64,000 nt of DNA from Falsiroseomonas tokyonensis (GTDB taxonomy: Bacteria; Pseudomonadota; Alphaproteobacteria; Acetobacterales; Acetobacteraceae), in assembly GCF_019024325.1 (NCBI RefSeq), contig NZ_JAFNJS010000006.1:124001-188000 (forward strand). Reading direction: 5' to 3'. Below are positions 1 to 8,101 of the stretch, piece after piece. The notes beneath the pieces are model-generated. The model made no database searches. It saw nothing but the letters and a program-made list of their open reading frames with translations, and was not told the DNA's origin. Every line of letters starts with the position of its first letter. Position 1 is the first letter of the stretch. The position numbers and the translations under genes were made by a program.

Positions 1-107
1 GCGGTGGGGTCGAAGGAACACGTCGCGCTCCTGTGGGGGACAGGTGCTGACTTACCTTTTCGATCTTTCCCGCCACTTAATTTTCCGACCTTACAGCTTG
101 GTCATTG
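1..107. other. non-coding left edge
   Basis: This is the short stretch left of the amidase stop codon. It is more AT-rich than the rest of the window, with a TTAATTTT patch near position 77. No ORF with the local codon signature and no clear hairpin terminator is visible here, and anything to the left lies outside the window. Confidence 0.4.
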
Positions 108-1379
108 TCACCCGTCCAGCGCCGCCTGCAGCCAGCGCGCGGTGGCGATCAGCGCCGGATCCTTCGCGATCCGCCCGACCAGCTGCACCCCCAGCGGCAG
201 GCCGGCCGGGCCCGTGCCCGCCGGGATCGTCACATTCGGCCCGTAGAGCAGGGTCCAGAGCAGGTTGAAGGTGGCCTCCCCCGTATGGCCCAGCCCCTGC
301 GGCGCCTCCCCGGGGGCGGAGGGGGTCAGCACCGCGTCGAAGCCGGCGGTCCAGTCGAGGAAAGCCGCACGGGCGGCCATGGCTGCGCGGCGGGCCTCGC
401 CCAGCTTGGCGGGCGGGAAACCGCCCGCCCAGTCCAGGCGGTCGAGCAACACGGGGGAGATCTGCGCGCGCGCCTCGGCGTATTCCCAGGCCAAGCCCTG
501 GCGGGTTTCCATGTTCATCAGGTAGGGGTGCAGCTCGGCGGCCTCGGCCAACGCGGCCGGAAGCGGCGCCTCCACCACCTCCGCCCCGGCCTTGCGGGCG
601 GCATCCGCGGCGCGGTGCAGCAGCGCCACCGTCTCCGGCGCCGCGGCCTCAGGCGCCTGGCCCAGGCTGAGCAGCAGCCGCGGCGGGCGGTCGCGCTTCG
701 CCTCCGGGTCCGGATAGTCGCGGCCGGTCATCGCACCCATGGCCAGGGCGCAATCGGCCAGGCTGCGGGCCATGAGGCCGATGGTGTCCAGGCTTTCCGA
801 ACACACCTTCATGCCGCCGCGGTGGAAGGTGCCGTAGCTGGGCTTGAAGCCGACCACGCCGCAATAGGCCGCCGGGCGGACGATGCTGCCCGCGGTCTGG
901 GTGCCGAAGGCGATCGGCAGCATGAAATCCGCCACCGCCGCAGCGGAGCCGGAGGAGGATCCGCCCGGCGTATGCGCGACATTGTGGGGATTGGCGGTGG
1001 CGCCTGGATGGCGGGTGGCGAATTCCGTGGTGACGGTCTTGCCCATCACCACGCCGCCGGCGGCGCGCGCCGCGGCGACGGCCGCCGCATCGCCGCGCGG
1101 CCGATGCCCGGCCCAGATGGGCGAGCCATAGGCGGTGGGCATGTCCGCCGTATCCAGCACGTCCTTCACGCCCACGGGGATGCCGGACAGCGGGCCCGGC
1201 CGGGCGCGGGCGGCATTGCGCCGCGCCTGGCCGGGGTCGAGGTGGATGAAGGCCCGCACCGCCGGCTCCCGCGCCGCGGCGCGGGCCAGGCAGGCCTCCA
1301 TCAGTTCGGATGTGGACAGGCGGCCGGCGGCGATGGCGCGGGCGGCCTCGGTGGCGGTCAGGCGGCTGGGATCGGTCAT
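108..1379 (-). CDS. amidase (amidase-signature family)
   Basis: Amidase-signature hydrolase, about 423 residues, near the usual family length. It probably hydrolyses a carboxamide or aryl/acyl amide in the cytoplasm; the substrate cannot be read from the sequence. The Ser-cisSer-Lys triad is visible: Lys72 in GIPVGVKDVLDT, the serine run in PGGSSSGSAAAV (141-143), and the nucleophile Ser165 in TQTAGSIVRPA. No signal peptide is present. I chose the ATG at 1379 (MTDPSRLTATEAA), which begins like family members; an in-frame ATG at 1400 adds only seven residues. The gene is divergent from the unknown gene at 1442. It is not GatA by context, since no gatB or gatC is nearby. Confidence 0.9.
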   Translation of the reverse strand: MTDPSRLTATEAARAIAAGRLSTSELMEACLARAAAREPAVRAFIHLDPGQARRNAARARPGPLSGIPVGVKDVLDTADMPTAYGSPIWAGHRPRGDAAAVAAARAAGGVVMGKTVTTEFATRHPGATANPHNVAHTPGGSSSGSAAAVADFMLPIAFGTQTAGSIVRPAAYCGVVGFKPSYGTFHRGGMKVCSESLDTIGLMARSLADCALAMGAMTGRDYPDPEAKRDRPPRLLLSLGQAPEAAAPETVALLHRAADAARKAGAEVVEAPLPAALAEAAELHPYLMNMETRQGLAWEYAEARAQISPVLLDRLDWAGGFPPAKLGEARRAAMAARAAFLDWTAGFDAVLTPSAPGEAPQGLGHTGEATFNLLWTLLYGPNVTIPAGTGPAGLPLGVQLVGRIAKDPALIATARWLQAALDG

Positions 1380-1441
1380 CCCCGCATCACGCCACGCCAC
1401 GGATGGTTTGCGAAGCGCCCGCGCGATGCCAAATGGAGCCG

Positions 1442-1951
1442 ATGCCTGAAACCGCGATCACCCTGGCCGCCGCCGATGACGGCAGCCTGTCCTATGCCAT
1501 CCCGATCTCCCCCGAAGCCCTGCCCGCCGTCGCCCCCGCCGCGCTGCTGAATGCCTGGGACGCGGCGCGCGCCCATGCGCAATCCGGCCAATGGGGCCCG
1601 GTGCGTCGCCTGCTGTTCCGCGGGCCGCAGGGGGCGGCCATCGTGCTGGCCATCGCCGATCGCGATGCGCGGTCCTGGGCCGAGGCGGTGGACCGCCGCG
1701 CCGACCTGGCCACCCTGCCGGGCCTCGCGCTGTGCCTGCGGCTGCTGGCGCTGGTCGAGGTGATGGGTCGCAGCGCCTGGATGGCCGGGCTGTTCAGCGT
1801 GACGGCCGAAGGCGTGGAACTGCATCCCGCTTTGGTGCGGGCCGCGGCCGTGATGCCGCTGGATACCGCAGCCAGGTTCGACGCGGATAGGATTCGCGCG
1901 CTATTGTCCCGCGCCCTGCCCGCTTCCCGCGCTCCGGCCCCGATGGCCTGA
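1442..1951 (+). CDS. hypothetical protein
   Basis: A protein of about 169 residues that I do not recognise. It is soluble, alanine- and leucine-rich and mostly helical in appearance, with one cysteine and no signal peptide or membrane segment. Third codon positions are almost all G or C, which supports real coding. Two ATGs nine bases apart (1433 and 1442) are possible starts; the longer frame back to 1310 reads through the amidase promoter and antisense of its 5' end, so I reject it. The lipoprotein gene follows after a 22-base gap and could be co-transcribed. No function can be assigned. Confidence 0.65.
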   Translation: MPETAITLAAADDGSLSYAIPISPEALPAVAPAALLNAWDAARAHAQSGQWGPVRRLLFRGPQGAAIVLAIADRDARSWAEAVDRRADLATLPGLALCLRLLALVEVMGRSAWMAGLFSVTAEGVELHPALVRAAAVMPLDTAARFDADRIRALLSRALPASRAPAPMA

Positions 1952-1973
1952 CGCGCCGACCGAAAGTCCCGAG

Positions 1974-2351
1974 ATGTCCCCGCTCCGCGCCCTGACGCTG
2001 CCCGCCCTCCTGGCCCTGGCTGGCTGCAACCTGCCGCTGCCGCAGCCGATCAGCGCCCCGCCGCCGCCGGCGGCGGGCCAGCGGGACGCCGCCTATGAGG
2101 CCTGCCGGGCGGAAGCGACGCGCATCGTGCAGTACCGGGAGCGCGGCCAGCAGATGCGGACGGATGAGACCGAATCGAGCCTCGGCACGCTCTCCGTCAC
2201 CCCCTTCAGCCGCCTGCAGGCGGATCGCGGCGCGGCGCAGATCGACCGGGACCGGCTGGTCGCCGAATGCCTGCAGCGCAACGCAACGCCCATCGCCACC
2301 CCCGCCCCCGCTCCCGCCCCCGCGCCCGGCGCGCCAAGCCGGCGACGCTGA
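1974..2351 (+). CDS. small lipoprotein
   Basis: A precursor of 125 residues with a lipoprotein signal: MSPLRALTLP, a short hydrophobic core, then the lipobox LALAGC with the lipidated cysteine at residue 18. Mature sequence starts with a proline-rich linker, then a charged helical segment (EACRAEATRIVQYRERGQQM) and ends in an Ala-Pro repeat with an SRRR tail. It is expected to be anchored in the outer or inner membrane facing the periplasm. It is six bases upstream of the MFS gene, so the two are probably co-transcribed. No enzymatic motif is seen. Confidence 0.75.
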   Translation: MSPLRALTLPALLALAGCNLPLPQPISAPPPPAAGQRDAAYEACRAEATRIVQYRERGQQMRTDETESSLGTLSVTPFSRLQADRGAAQIDRDRLVAECLQRNATPIATPAPAPAPAPGAPSRRR

Positions 2352-2357
2352 CCGGGG

Positions 2358-3611
2358 GTGGCATCCTCCGGCGCGCTGGCGCGCGCCCTTTCCACCCGTG
2401 ATTCGCGGCTGTTCTTCAGCGGATCCATGGTCGCCTGGACCGGGCTGTGGATGCAGCGCATCGCCGTCTCCTGGCTCGCCTGGCAGCTGACCGGCAGCGC
2501 CTTCTGGGTCGGCATGGTCGCCTTCTGCGACCTGGCGCCGGCGGTCTTCATCAGCCCCATCGCCGGCGCCATCGCGGACCGGGTGGACCGGGTGAAGCTG
2601 GCGATGTGGACGCAGCTGGCCATCGCCCTGCAATCGGCGCTGGTCGCCGGCTTCACCTTCAGCGGCCATATGACCATCACCCTGCTGCTGGTGCTGGAGG
2701 TGTGTGGCGGCGTCGCCGCCAGCTTCGCCCAGCCGGCGCGGCAGACGCTGATGCCCGGCATCGTCGCCCGTCCCGACCTGCCGGCCGCGGTCGCCGCCAA
2801 TTCGCTCTGTTTCGCCACTGCCCGCTTCATCGGCCCGGCCATCGCCGGCCCCGTCATCGCCGCCTGGGGCGTGGTGCCGGCCATTGCCGGCAATGCCGTG
2901 GGCTATCTTTTCGCCTGCCTGTCCATCTACCTACTGCGCGTCGATCCGAAGGAGCGGCACGGCCACCCGGTCTCGAAAAGCCTGGGGGCGGAGGTGGTGG
3001 AGGGGTTGCGCTATGCCTCCCGCCATCCGGGCCTCGGGCCGATCCTGCTCTATGCCGCACTGGGCGCGCTGCTGCTGCGCGGGGTGCAGGAGATCCTGCC
3101 CCCCTTCGTGGAGCGGCTGTTCGGCCGCGGCGCGGAAAGCCTGGCCATCCTGACCGCCTGCTTCGGCATCGGCGCGCTGGTCTCCGGCCTTTGGGTCGCC
3201 TCCCGCGGGCGGCTGGAGGGGACGACGCGGCTGGCGGTCTTCGCCGCCCTGGCGCAGGCGGTGGCGACGGTGGGCTTCGTCGCCACCAGCTTCTTCCCCT
3301 TCGGCATGCTCTGCGCGGCGCTGATCGGGGGCACCGCCTCGATCCACGGGATCAGCGTGCAGACCCTGATCCAGAGCGCGACGGATGCCAGCTATCGCGG
3401 CCGCATGCTGAGCCTCTGGGGGCTGATCACCCGCGCCTTCCCGGCGCTGGGGGCGCTCTCGCTCGGTGCGGCCGGGGAGATTTTTGGCCTGCAATGGCCG
3501 CCGTTGGTGGCGGTGGCGCTCTTCCTCGGCGTCTTCGCCTGGGGGGTGGCGCGGCTGCGCCGGATGGAACAGGCGCTGGAAGGGGAGCCGGCGACGCCGG
3601 AGACCCGTTGA
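2358..3611 (+). CDS. MFS transporter (EntS/MFS_3-like)
   Basis: Major facilitator superfamily permease of 417 residues in the inner membrane, with about twelve hydrophobic segments. The early part (STRDSRLFFSGSMVAWTGLW), followed by AIADRVDRVK, is typical of the MFS_3 group that includes enterobactin exporter EntS and many drug or metabolite exporters. The start is a GTG six bases after the lipoprotein stop, which indicates coupling. The stop is followed 14 bases later by the oxidoreductase start, so the four genes from 1442 to 4615 may form one transcript. The substrate is unknown. Confidence 0.85.
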   Translation: MASSGALARALSTRDSRLFFSGSMVAWTGLWMQRIAVSWLAWQLTGSAFWVGMVAFCDLAPAVFISPIAGAIADRVDRVKLAMWTQLAIALQSALVAGFTFSGHMTITLLLVLEVCGGVAASFAQPARQTLMPGIVARPDLPAAVAANSLCFATARFIGPAIAGPVIAAWGVVPAIAGNAVGYLFACLSIYLLRVDPKERHGHPVSKSLGAEVVEGLRYASRHPGLGPILLYAALGALLLRGVQEILPPFVERLFGRGAESLAILTACFGIGALVSGLWVASRGRLEGTTRLAVFAALAQAVATVGFVATSFFPFGMLCAALIGGTASIHGISVQTLIQSATDASYRGRMLSLWGLITRAFPALGALSLGAAGEIFGLQWPPLVAVALFLGVFAWGVARLRRMEQALEGEPATPETR

Positions 3612-3625
3612 GAGAGGAGTCGAGG

Positions 3626-4615
3626 ATGCTGAAGGCGGCGATCGTGGGCATGGGCCGCTGGGGCCAGGTGCTGGTGAACAGCGTGCAGGGCCAAGGGGCG
3701 CCCAAGCAGGGGGCGCCGATCCGCTTCGTGGCCGGCAGCACCCGCAGCCCGGACAAGGCCCGCGCCTGGGCGGCGGAGCAGCAGATCCGCATCCTGCCCG
3801 ACCTCGACGCCGTGCTGGCGGACCCCGAGGTGCAGGCCGTGGCGCTGGCCACCCCGCATGCCCAGCATGCGGAGCAGGTCGTGGCCGCGGCGCGGGCCGG
3901 CAAGCATGTTTTCGTCGAGAAGCCCTTCACCCTGGACCGCGCCAGCGCCGCCGCCGCGGTGGCCGCCTGCTGGGAGGCCGGGGTGGTGATGGCGCTGGGC
4001 CACAACCGCCGCTTCCTGCCGGCGGTGGCGCAGATGAAGCAGATGCTGGCGGATGGCAGCCTGGGCACGCTGCTGCATGTGGACGGCCAGTTCAGCGGCC
4101 CCGGCGCGCGCGCCTACCAGCCCGGCATGTGGCGGGCGGACCGGGCGGAAAGCCCGCTCGGCGGGATGGGCGGCATGGGCATCCATATGATCGACATGAT
4201 CATCAACCTGGCCGGCCGCTTCCGGCAGGTGAGCGTGCTGAGCCATGCCCAGGTGAGCCGGACGATCGACGACACCACGGCCATGCTGGGCCTGCTGGAG
4301 CGCGGCGCCACGGTGAATTTCGCCACCCTCGCGCTCAGCCCCTCCTTCTGGCGCGTGGCGCTGTACGGCACCGAGGGAATCCTGGTTCTTCAGGGACATG
4401 AGAACCTTTCCTTCACCCCGCGCGAAGGCGAGGGCTGGGTGAAAAACTTCCCGAAGACCGACATCGAAGCCGCGGAACTTGCAGCTTTCGCCACCGCGGT
4501 TGCCGGCGGCGCGGCCTATCCGCTGCCGGTGGAGGAGGCGATTCATGGCGTGGCGGTCTTCGAGGCGATGATCGGCGCCGCCGCCTCCAGCAGCTGCTAC
4601 GCCGTGGTGGCCTGA
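3626..4615 (+). CDS. Gfo/Idh/MocA family oxidoreductase
   Basis: NAD(P)-dependent oxidoreductase of about 329 residues. An N-terminal Rossmann fold opens with AAIVGMGRWGQVL, and the family EKP motif is present in HVFVEKPFTLDR; the C-terminal half is the Gfo/Idh/MocA substrate domain. Members oxidise or reduce sugars, inositols and related polyols. The ATG at 3626 is set by a good ribosome-binding site, AGGAG at 3615-3619. The frame stays open upstream across the MFS gene, but that extension is antisense-like shadow. The gene sits 14 bases downstream of the MFS transporter, so the pair may move and modify one compound; this is inference. Confidence 0.85.
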   Translation: MLKAAIVGMGRWGQVLVNSVQGQGAPKQGAPIRFVAGSTRSPDKARAWAAEQQIRILPDLDAVLADPEVQAVALATPHAQHAEQVVAAARAGKHVFVEKPFTLDRASAAAAVAACWEAGVVMALGHNRRFLPAVAQMKQMLADGSLGTLLHVDGQFSGPGARAYQPGMWRADRAESPLGGMGGMGIHMIDMIINLAGRFRQVSVLSHAQVSRTIDDTTAMLGLLERGATVNFATLALSPSFWRVALYGTEGILVLQGHENLSFTPREGEGWVKNFPKTDIEAAELAAFATAVAGGAAYPLPVEEAIHGVAVFEAMIGAAASSSCYAVVA

Positions 4616-4644
4616 CGGCTCGCACCTGCGATAGGCTGCGGCGC

Positions 4645-4944
4645 ATGACGACGCGCCGCCGCCTGCTGACCTGCCTGCCTGCCGGAAGCGCCCTGCTTCC
4701 GGCCGCCGCCGGGGCGTTTCGCCCCGAGGCGCCGTCCGCCGCCATCGCCGCCGATTACGCCAGCGGCTGCCCGGCGACACAGGCGCATGACGCCCTGCGG
4801 GCGGAGCTGGACCGCCTGCGGGAAGGCCGGCCGCTGCCGCCGGCCCTGGCGCCAGGGCTCGCCCGGCTGGCGCGCTGCCCCTTCTGCGGCTGCGCGGTGG
4901 CCAGCGCCGCGGATCATGGCGAGTCGCCCGCGCCCGGACGCTGA
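4645..4944 (+). CDS. small exported cysteine-containing protein
   Basis: A 99-residue protein with an arginine-rich, Tat-like leader (MTTRRRLLTCLPAGSALL) and an Ala-rich cleavage region. The mature part has two helical segments and a CPFCGC motif near residues 78-83, which could bind metal or form a disulfide. No homologous family is recognised. It starts 29 bases after the oxidoreductase, with no strong ribosome-binding site, and ends before the ridA-like gene. Third-position GC is consistent with coding, but the short length leaves some doubt. Confidence 0.55.
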   Translation: MTTRRRLLTCLPAGSALLPAAAGAFRPEAPSAAIAADYASGCPATQAHDALRAELDRLREGRPLPPALAPGLARLARCPFCGCAVASAADHGESPAPGR

Positions 4945-5018
4945 GCCGCCCGCCTTGCCGCCCAGCCTGACCCAGCCTAGGAAACGCGCGCCAAAAACCG
5001 CTCGAGGAGCAAAGCGCG

Positions 5019-5369
5019 ATGTCCAAGATCACCCGCCAGGGCAGCAACCAGATCCTGTCCTCCTCGGTGGAGTACCACAACTTCGTCTACCTGGCCGGCA
5101 TGACCGCCGATGACCTGTCGCAGGACATCACCGGCCAGACCCGCCAGGTGCTGGCGAAGATCACCGCGGCGCTGGAAGCCAACAACACGGACCATACCCG
5201 CCTTCTGCAGGCGCAGATCTGGCTGAAGGACATCCGCGACCGCGACGCCATGAACAAGGTCTGGATCGAGTGGCTGGGCGATGCCGGCCGCCCGGTGCGC
5301 GCCTGCGTCGAGGCGAACATGGCCGATCCGCGCCACCTGGTGGAGATCATGGTCACCGCCTGCCGCTGA
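5019..5369 (+). CDS. RidA family protein
   Basis: A 116-residue RidA/YjgF/YER057c family protein. Classical members are cytosolic trimers that hydrolyse reactive enamine or imine intermediates formed by PLP enzymes. The family arginine is present in GRPVRACVEAN, with the usual KIWLKD-like strand (QAQIWLKDIRDRD) before it. A ribosome-binding site AGGAG lies at 5005-5009. The gene stands alone, is followed by a clear hairpin terminator, and is not linked to an amino-acid pathway here, so its specific amine substrate is unknown. Confidence 0.88.
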   Translation: MSKITRQGSNQILSSSVEYHNFVYLAGMTADDLSQDITGQTRQVLAKITAALEANNTDHTRLLQAQIWLKDIRDRDAMNKVWIEWLGDAGRPVRACVEANMADPRHLVEIMVTACR

Positions 5370-5378
5370 CGCTATGGC

Positions 5379-5408
5379 ACCCCCGCGCCCAGGCGCGGGG
5401 GTTCTGTT
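5379..5408 (+). terminator. Rho-independent terminator after ridA-like gene
   Basis: A perfect GC-rich stem ACCCCCGCGC / GCGCGGGGGT with a CCAG loop begins ten bases after the RidA stop codon and is followed by TTCTGTT. It is the best intrinsic terminator on the plus strand in this window. Confidence 0.75.
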
Positions 5409-5707
5409 GCCAAAACCTTACCTATTCGGCAACGACATGACAGCCATGTGACTCGATACTGGCACCCCTCCATTCCGTGTTTCGGCTGTTGCATTCCTGC
5501 CGCAACACTGTGGCTTCGTGTTTCGCCGTGTTTCATTCTAGGAAGACGGTCTTGTCCTGACCGCTCATCCCCAGCAGGCCTCGACGAATTGCCGCGTATT
5601 TCGCCGTGTTTCATCACAGCGGCTTGCCCCCTCCCGCCGGCCACAGTTACCGCAGTGCTCAAGCAGGCCATGGGGGCTCTGCCGAAGGCGAAAACAGGGG
5701 TCACTCA
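5409..5707. promoter_or_regulatory. intergenic region with repeats upstream of CHAP gene
   Basis: This stretch of 299 bases (338 including the terminator) has no gene with the local codon signature. It holds an inverted repeat GTTGCC (5406-5411) / GGCAAC (5428-5433), four copies of GTGTTTC (5477, 5518, 5528, 5607), and a 16-base direct repeat TTTCGCCGTGTTTCAT at 5521-5536 and 5599-5614, 78 bases apart. A weak sigma70-like promoter, TTGCCC (5624) with 17-base spacing to TTACCG (5647), could drive the CHAP gene. Regulator unknown. Confidence 0.45.
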
Positions 5708-6595
5708 ATGCGGGCAAAAGGCACGCTGGCAGCACTCTGTGTCCTGATGGGCGCCACGGTAATGCATCTGCCGGCGGAAGCCGCGGAACGCGGCACCCGC
5801 TCGGCGCAGAAGCAATCCCGCCCCGCCCAGGCCGCCACCACGCCCAGCCCCGCCGCCCTGCGCCAGCAGGCCGCCCAGCGGGCCAGCGCCACCCGCCAGG
5901 CCGCCGCCGCGCAGCGCAATGCGCAGCGCGGCCATGCCAACCCAACCCGGCGTGCCGCCAGCCAGTCCCAGGAAGTGCGGCGCCTGTCCCAGCAGGATGC
6001 GCCGGCCGCCACCCGCATCGCCTCGCTCGGCGTCATGCGCCCGGCGCTCGCGGCCGGTGTCGGCGCGGGCACGCCGATCCTGCCGGTCTCCGTCACCTCC
6101 GGCCTGTCCTGCGTGCCCTTCGCGCGCATGGCGACCGGCATGAACATCAGCGGCGATGCCCGCATGTGGTGGCACAATGCCGCCGGCAGCTATGCCCGCG
6201 GCAATGCGCCGGAACGCGGCTCCGTCCTCGCCTTCACCGCCTCCGGCGGCATGTCGCGCGGCCATGTGGCGGTGGTCAGCCGCGTGCTCGGCCCGCGCAC
6301 CATCCATATCGACCATTCCAACTGGGGCGGCCCCGGCATCCGCCGCGGCAGCGTCATGCGCGGCGTGACCGTCATGGACGTGTCCGACCGCAACGACTGG
6401 ACCGCGGTGCGCGTCCAGGTCGGGCACGACAACTCCAGCTTCGGCCGGACCTATTCCACCTATGGCTTCATCTATAACCGGCCGGTCGGCACCCGCATGA
6501 TGACCGCCGAGGCGCCCGGCTACATGGAGGTCGCCCAGGCTTCCCCGCATGCGGCGCAGCACCAGCGCCTGGCCGCGCAGCTCTTCGGCCAGTGA
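5708..6595 (+). CDS. secreted CHAP-domain amidase/peptidase
   Basis: An exported protein of about 295 residues. A signal peptide (MRAKGTLAALCVLMGATVMH, cut near AEA at 23-25) is followed by a basic Ala/Gln/Arg-rich low-complexity linker (about 27-100). A C-terminal CHAP domain follows, with catalytic Cys135 in SGLSCVPFAR, His186 in SRGHVAVVSR and an acidic/amide partner in HIDHSNW (202-205). CHAP enzymes cleave peptidoglycan peptides or amidate/hydrolyse peptide bonds, so it likely acts in the periplasm or outside the cell on the wall. I chose the ATG at 5708, where the signal peptide begins; the upstream in-frame ATG at 5606 lacks coding character. It has its own repeat-rich upstream region and is followed by a small hairpin. 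Confidence 0.87.
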   Translation: MRAKGTLAALCVLMGATVMHLPAEAAERGTRSAQKQSRPAQAATTPSPAALRQQAAQRASATRQAAAAQRNAQRGHANPTRRAASQSQEVRRLSQQDAPAATRIASLGVMRPALAAGVGAGTPILPVSVTSGLSCVPFARMATGMNISGDARMWWHNAAGSYARGNAPERGSVLAFTASGGMSRGHVAVVSRVLGPRTIHIDHSNWGGPGIRRGSVMRGVTVMDVSDRNDWTAVRVQVGHDNSSFGRTYSTYGFIYNRPVGTRMMTAEAPGYMEVAQASPHAAQHQRLAAQLFGQ

Positions 6596-6602
6596 GGCGT
6601 CC

Positions 6603-6621
6603 CCCTCGCAGCTTGCGAGGG
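6603..6621. terminator. hairpin between CHAP and cupin genes
   Basis: A perfect 8-bp stem CCCTCGCA / TGCGAGGG with a GCT loop lies seven bases after the CHAP stop and seven bases before the cupin start. It has no T-run, so it may be an attenuator or a mRNA end rather than a full terminator. Confidence 0.4.
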
Positions 6622-6628
6622 TCCGCAG

Positions 6629-7135
6629 ATGCATGAACGCGGCGCCGATGGCGCGGAACGTCTGAGGCTCGGCGACTGCGCCGGCCAGGGCGGCCAGATC
6701 CCCAACAATCCGCGCCTGCCGGTGCTGCTGCACCGCGGCGCCACCCCGCCGGGCGATCCGGCGGCCGCCGAGGCGCTGTTTGCCCGGCATGGCTGGCCGC
6801 CGGCCTGGCGGAACGGGATCTACGACTTCGACCATTACCACCCGAACGCGCACGAAGCGCTGGCGGTTGCGCGCGGCCATGTGCGGGTGCGGCTGGGGGC
6901 CGAGGCGGGGGTGACGCTGGACCTCGCGGCCGGCGATGTGGTGGTGCTGCCCGCCGGCACGGCGCATCGCAACCTCGGCCAGTCCGAGGATCTGCTGGTG
7001 GTCGGCGCCTATCCGCCCGGCGACCCGCCCGAGCAGTTCACCACCCGGCCGGGCGAGCGCGAGCGGGCGCTGCATGCCATCCCCGCCACGCCCGACCCGC
7101 CATGCGATCCGGTGACGGGCCTCGCCTACCGGTAG
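6629..7135 (+). CDS. cupin-domain protein (YjlB-like)
   Basis: A 168-residue cytosolic single-domain cupin. The segment GGQIPNNPRLPVLLHRGA is characteristic of the YjlB group, and the cupin histidines appear in FDHYHPNAHEAL and PAGTAHRNLG, the expected metal-binding strands. YjlB-type cupins have no firmly established reaction; they are assumed to bind a metal and a small metabolite. The gene starts 33 bases after the CHAP gene beyond a small hairpin, and its TAG stop touches the stop of the convergent acyltransferase gene. Confidence 0.8.
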   Translation: MHERGADGAERLRLGDCAGQGGQIPNNPRLPVLLHRGATPPGDPAAAEALFARHGWPPAWRNGIYDFDHYHPNAHEALAVARGHVRVRLGAEAGVTLDLAAGDVVVLPAGTAHRNLGQSEDLLVVGAYPPGDPPEQFTTRPGERERALHAIPATPDPPCDPVTGLAYR

Positions 7136-7143
7136 CTACCGGT
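7128..7143. repeat. perfect palindrome spanning two convergent stop codons
   Basis: The 16-base sequence ACCGGTAGCTACCGGT is its own reverse complement. It contains the TAG of the cupin gene on the plus strand and the TAG of the acyltransferase gene on the minus strand, which are directly adjacent. The two 3' ends therefore carry identical sequence. Confidence 0.8.
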
Positions 7144-8101
7144 CCGGCTGGAAGACGTGGGCCATGAACCATTGTTCGGGATGGGCGCGCACCACGCCCT
7201 CCACCACCCGGTCCAGCGCCGCGATATCCTCCAGCACCGCCGCCCGCCCGCGCCCCTGCGGGCCGATCGGCACGGGGGGCAGGAAGTGCAGCCGGAAGCG
7301 GGCTGCCTCGCCCAGCCGCTCGGCATAGGCCGGCACCAGCGCGGCGCCGGTGGAGGAGGCCAGGCGCACGGCGCGCATGATGTTGCCGTCCATCCGCAGC
7401 GGGCGGCCGAGCGAGGGGGCATGCACCCGGCCCTCCCAGAATTCGTCCACATAGTACAGCAACGCCGCCTCGCGGCTCTCCAGCACGCGATGCGCCTCGA
7501 AGACCGCGCCCAGCGTCGGCGCCACGGCAACGGCGGCCTGCGGCACGCCGGCGCTGCGGCTGCGCCCCCGCGCCCGGTCGGCGATGCGCATGCGAAAGCG
7601 GTTGGGCAGGCGCTGGTAGATGGCGTGAAAGGGAATGCCGAGCTGGGCGAGGCCGGCATGCACCACCTCCCAATTGCCGACATGCAGCCCGGCCACGATC
7701 AGCGGCTGGCCGCCCCCCCGCGGGCCCAGCACATGCTCGGCGCCCACCACCTCGATGCGGCCCTCGGCGCGGAAGCGGGACAGGGCGGCGAACTCGCCAA
7801 AACAGCGGCCGACATGGGACCAGTGGGCGGCGAGCAGCGCCTCCACCTCCGCCGGGCTCGCCTCCGGCCGCAGCTGGCGCAGCAAAGCGCGGACGCGGTC
7901 GGAGCCGACCTGCCGCTTGCGCCCGGCCCGCAGCCCCATGCGGGCGCCGAAGGCGGAGGCCGCCTCGGTCGGCAAGGCGCGCATCGCCTGGTGCGGCAGC
8001 CAGTCGGCCAGGCCCTGCAGCGGGTCGCGCAGCCAGTAGCGCAGCAGCGCCTGGCGTTCGGACCAGCGCCAGGGGGGGGCGGGGTAGAGGTGGTCAACCA
8101 A
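7136..8101 (-). CDS. LpxL/HtrB family lysophospholipid acyltransferase
   Basis: A 321-residue acyltransferase of the lipid A lauroyl/myristoyl transferase family. The acyl-binding HX4(D/E) motif is present as GLHVGNWE, and the family end FMAHVFQPDR is intact. Members transfer an acyl chain to a lipid at the cytoplasmic face of the inner membrane; unlike most, no long N-terminal membrane helix is visible. Translation probably starts at TTG 8101, overlapping the P450 stop by eight bases, so it is coupled to the P450. Lipid A need not be the substrate: the pairing with P450 and alcohol dehydrogenase suggests a lipid or secondary metabolite (inference). Confidence 0.82.
   Translation of the reverse strand: MVDHLYPAPPWRWSERQALLRYWLRDPLQGLADWLPHQAMRALPTEAASAFGARMGLRAGRKRQVGSDRVRALLRQLRPEASPAEVEALLAAHWSHVGRCFGEFAALSRFRAEGRIEVVGAEHVLGPRGGGQPLIVAGLHVGNWEVVHAGLAQLGIPFHAIYQRLPNRFRMRIADRARGRSRSAGVPQAAVAVAPTLGAVFEAHRVLESREAALLYYVDEFWEGRVHAPSLGRPLRMDGNIMRAVRLASSTGAALVPAYAERLGEAARFRLHFLPPVPIGPQGRGRAAVLEDIAALDRVVEGVVRAHPEQWFMAHVFQPDR

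Noticed and set aside
2447-3625. N-terminal extension of the oxidoreductase by 393 codons
   Set aside because: It is the shifted frame of the MFS gene; the Rossmann start and the ribosome-binding site fix the start at 3626.
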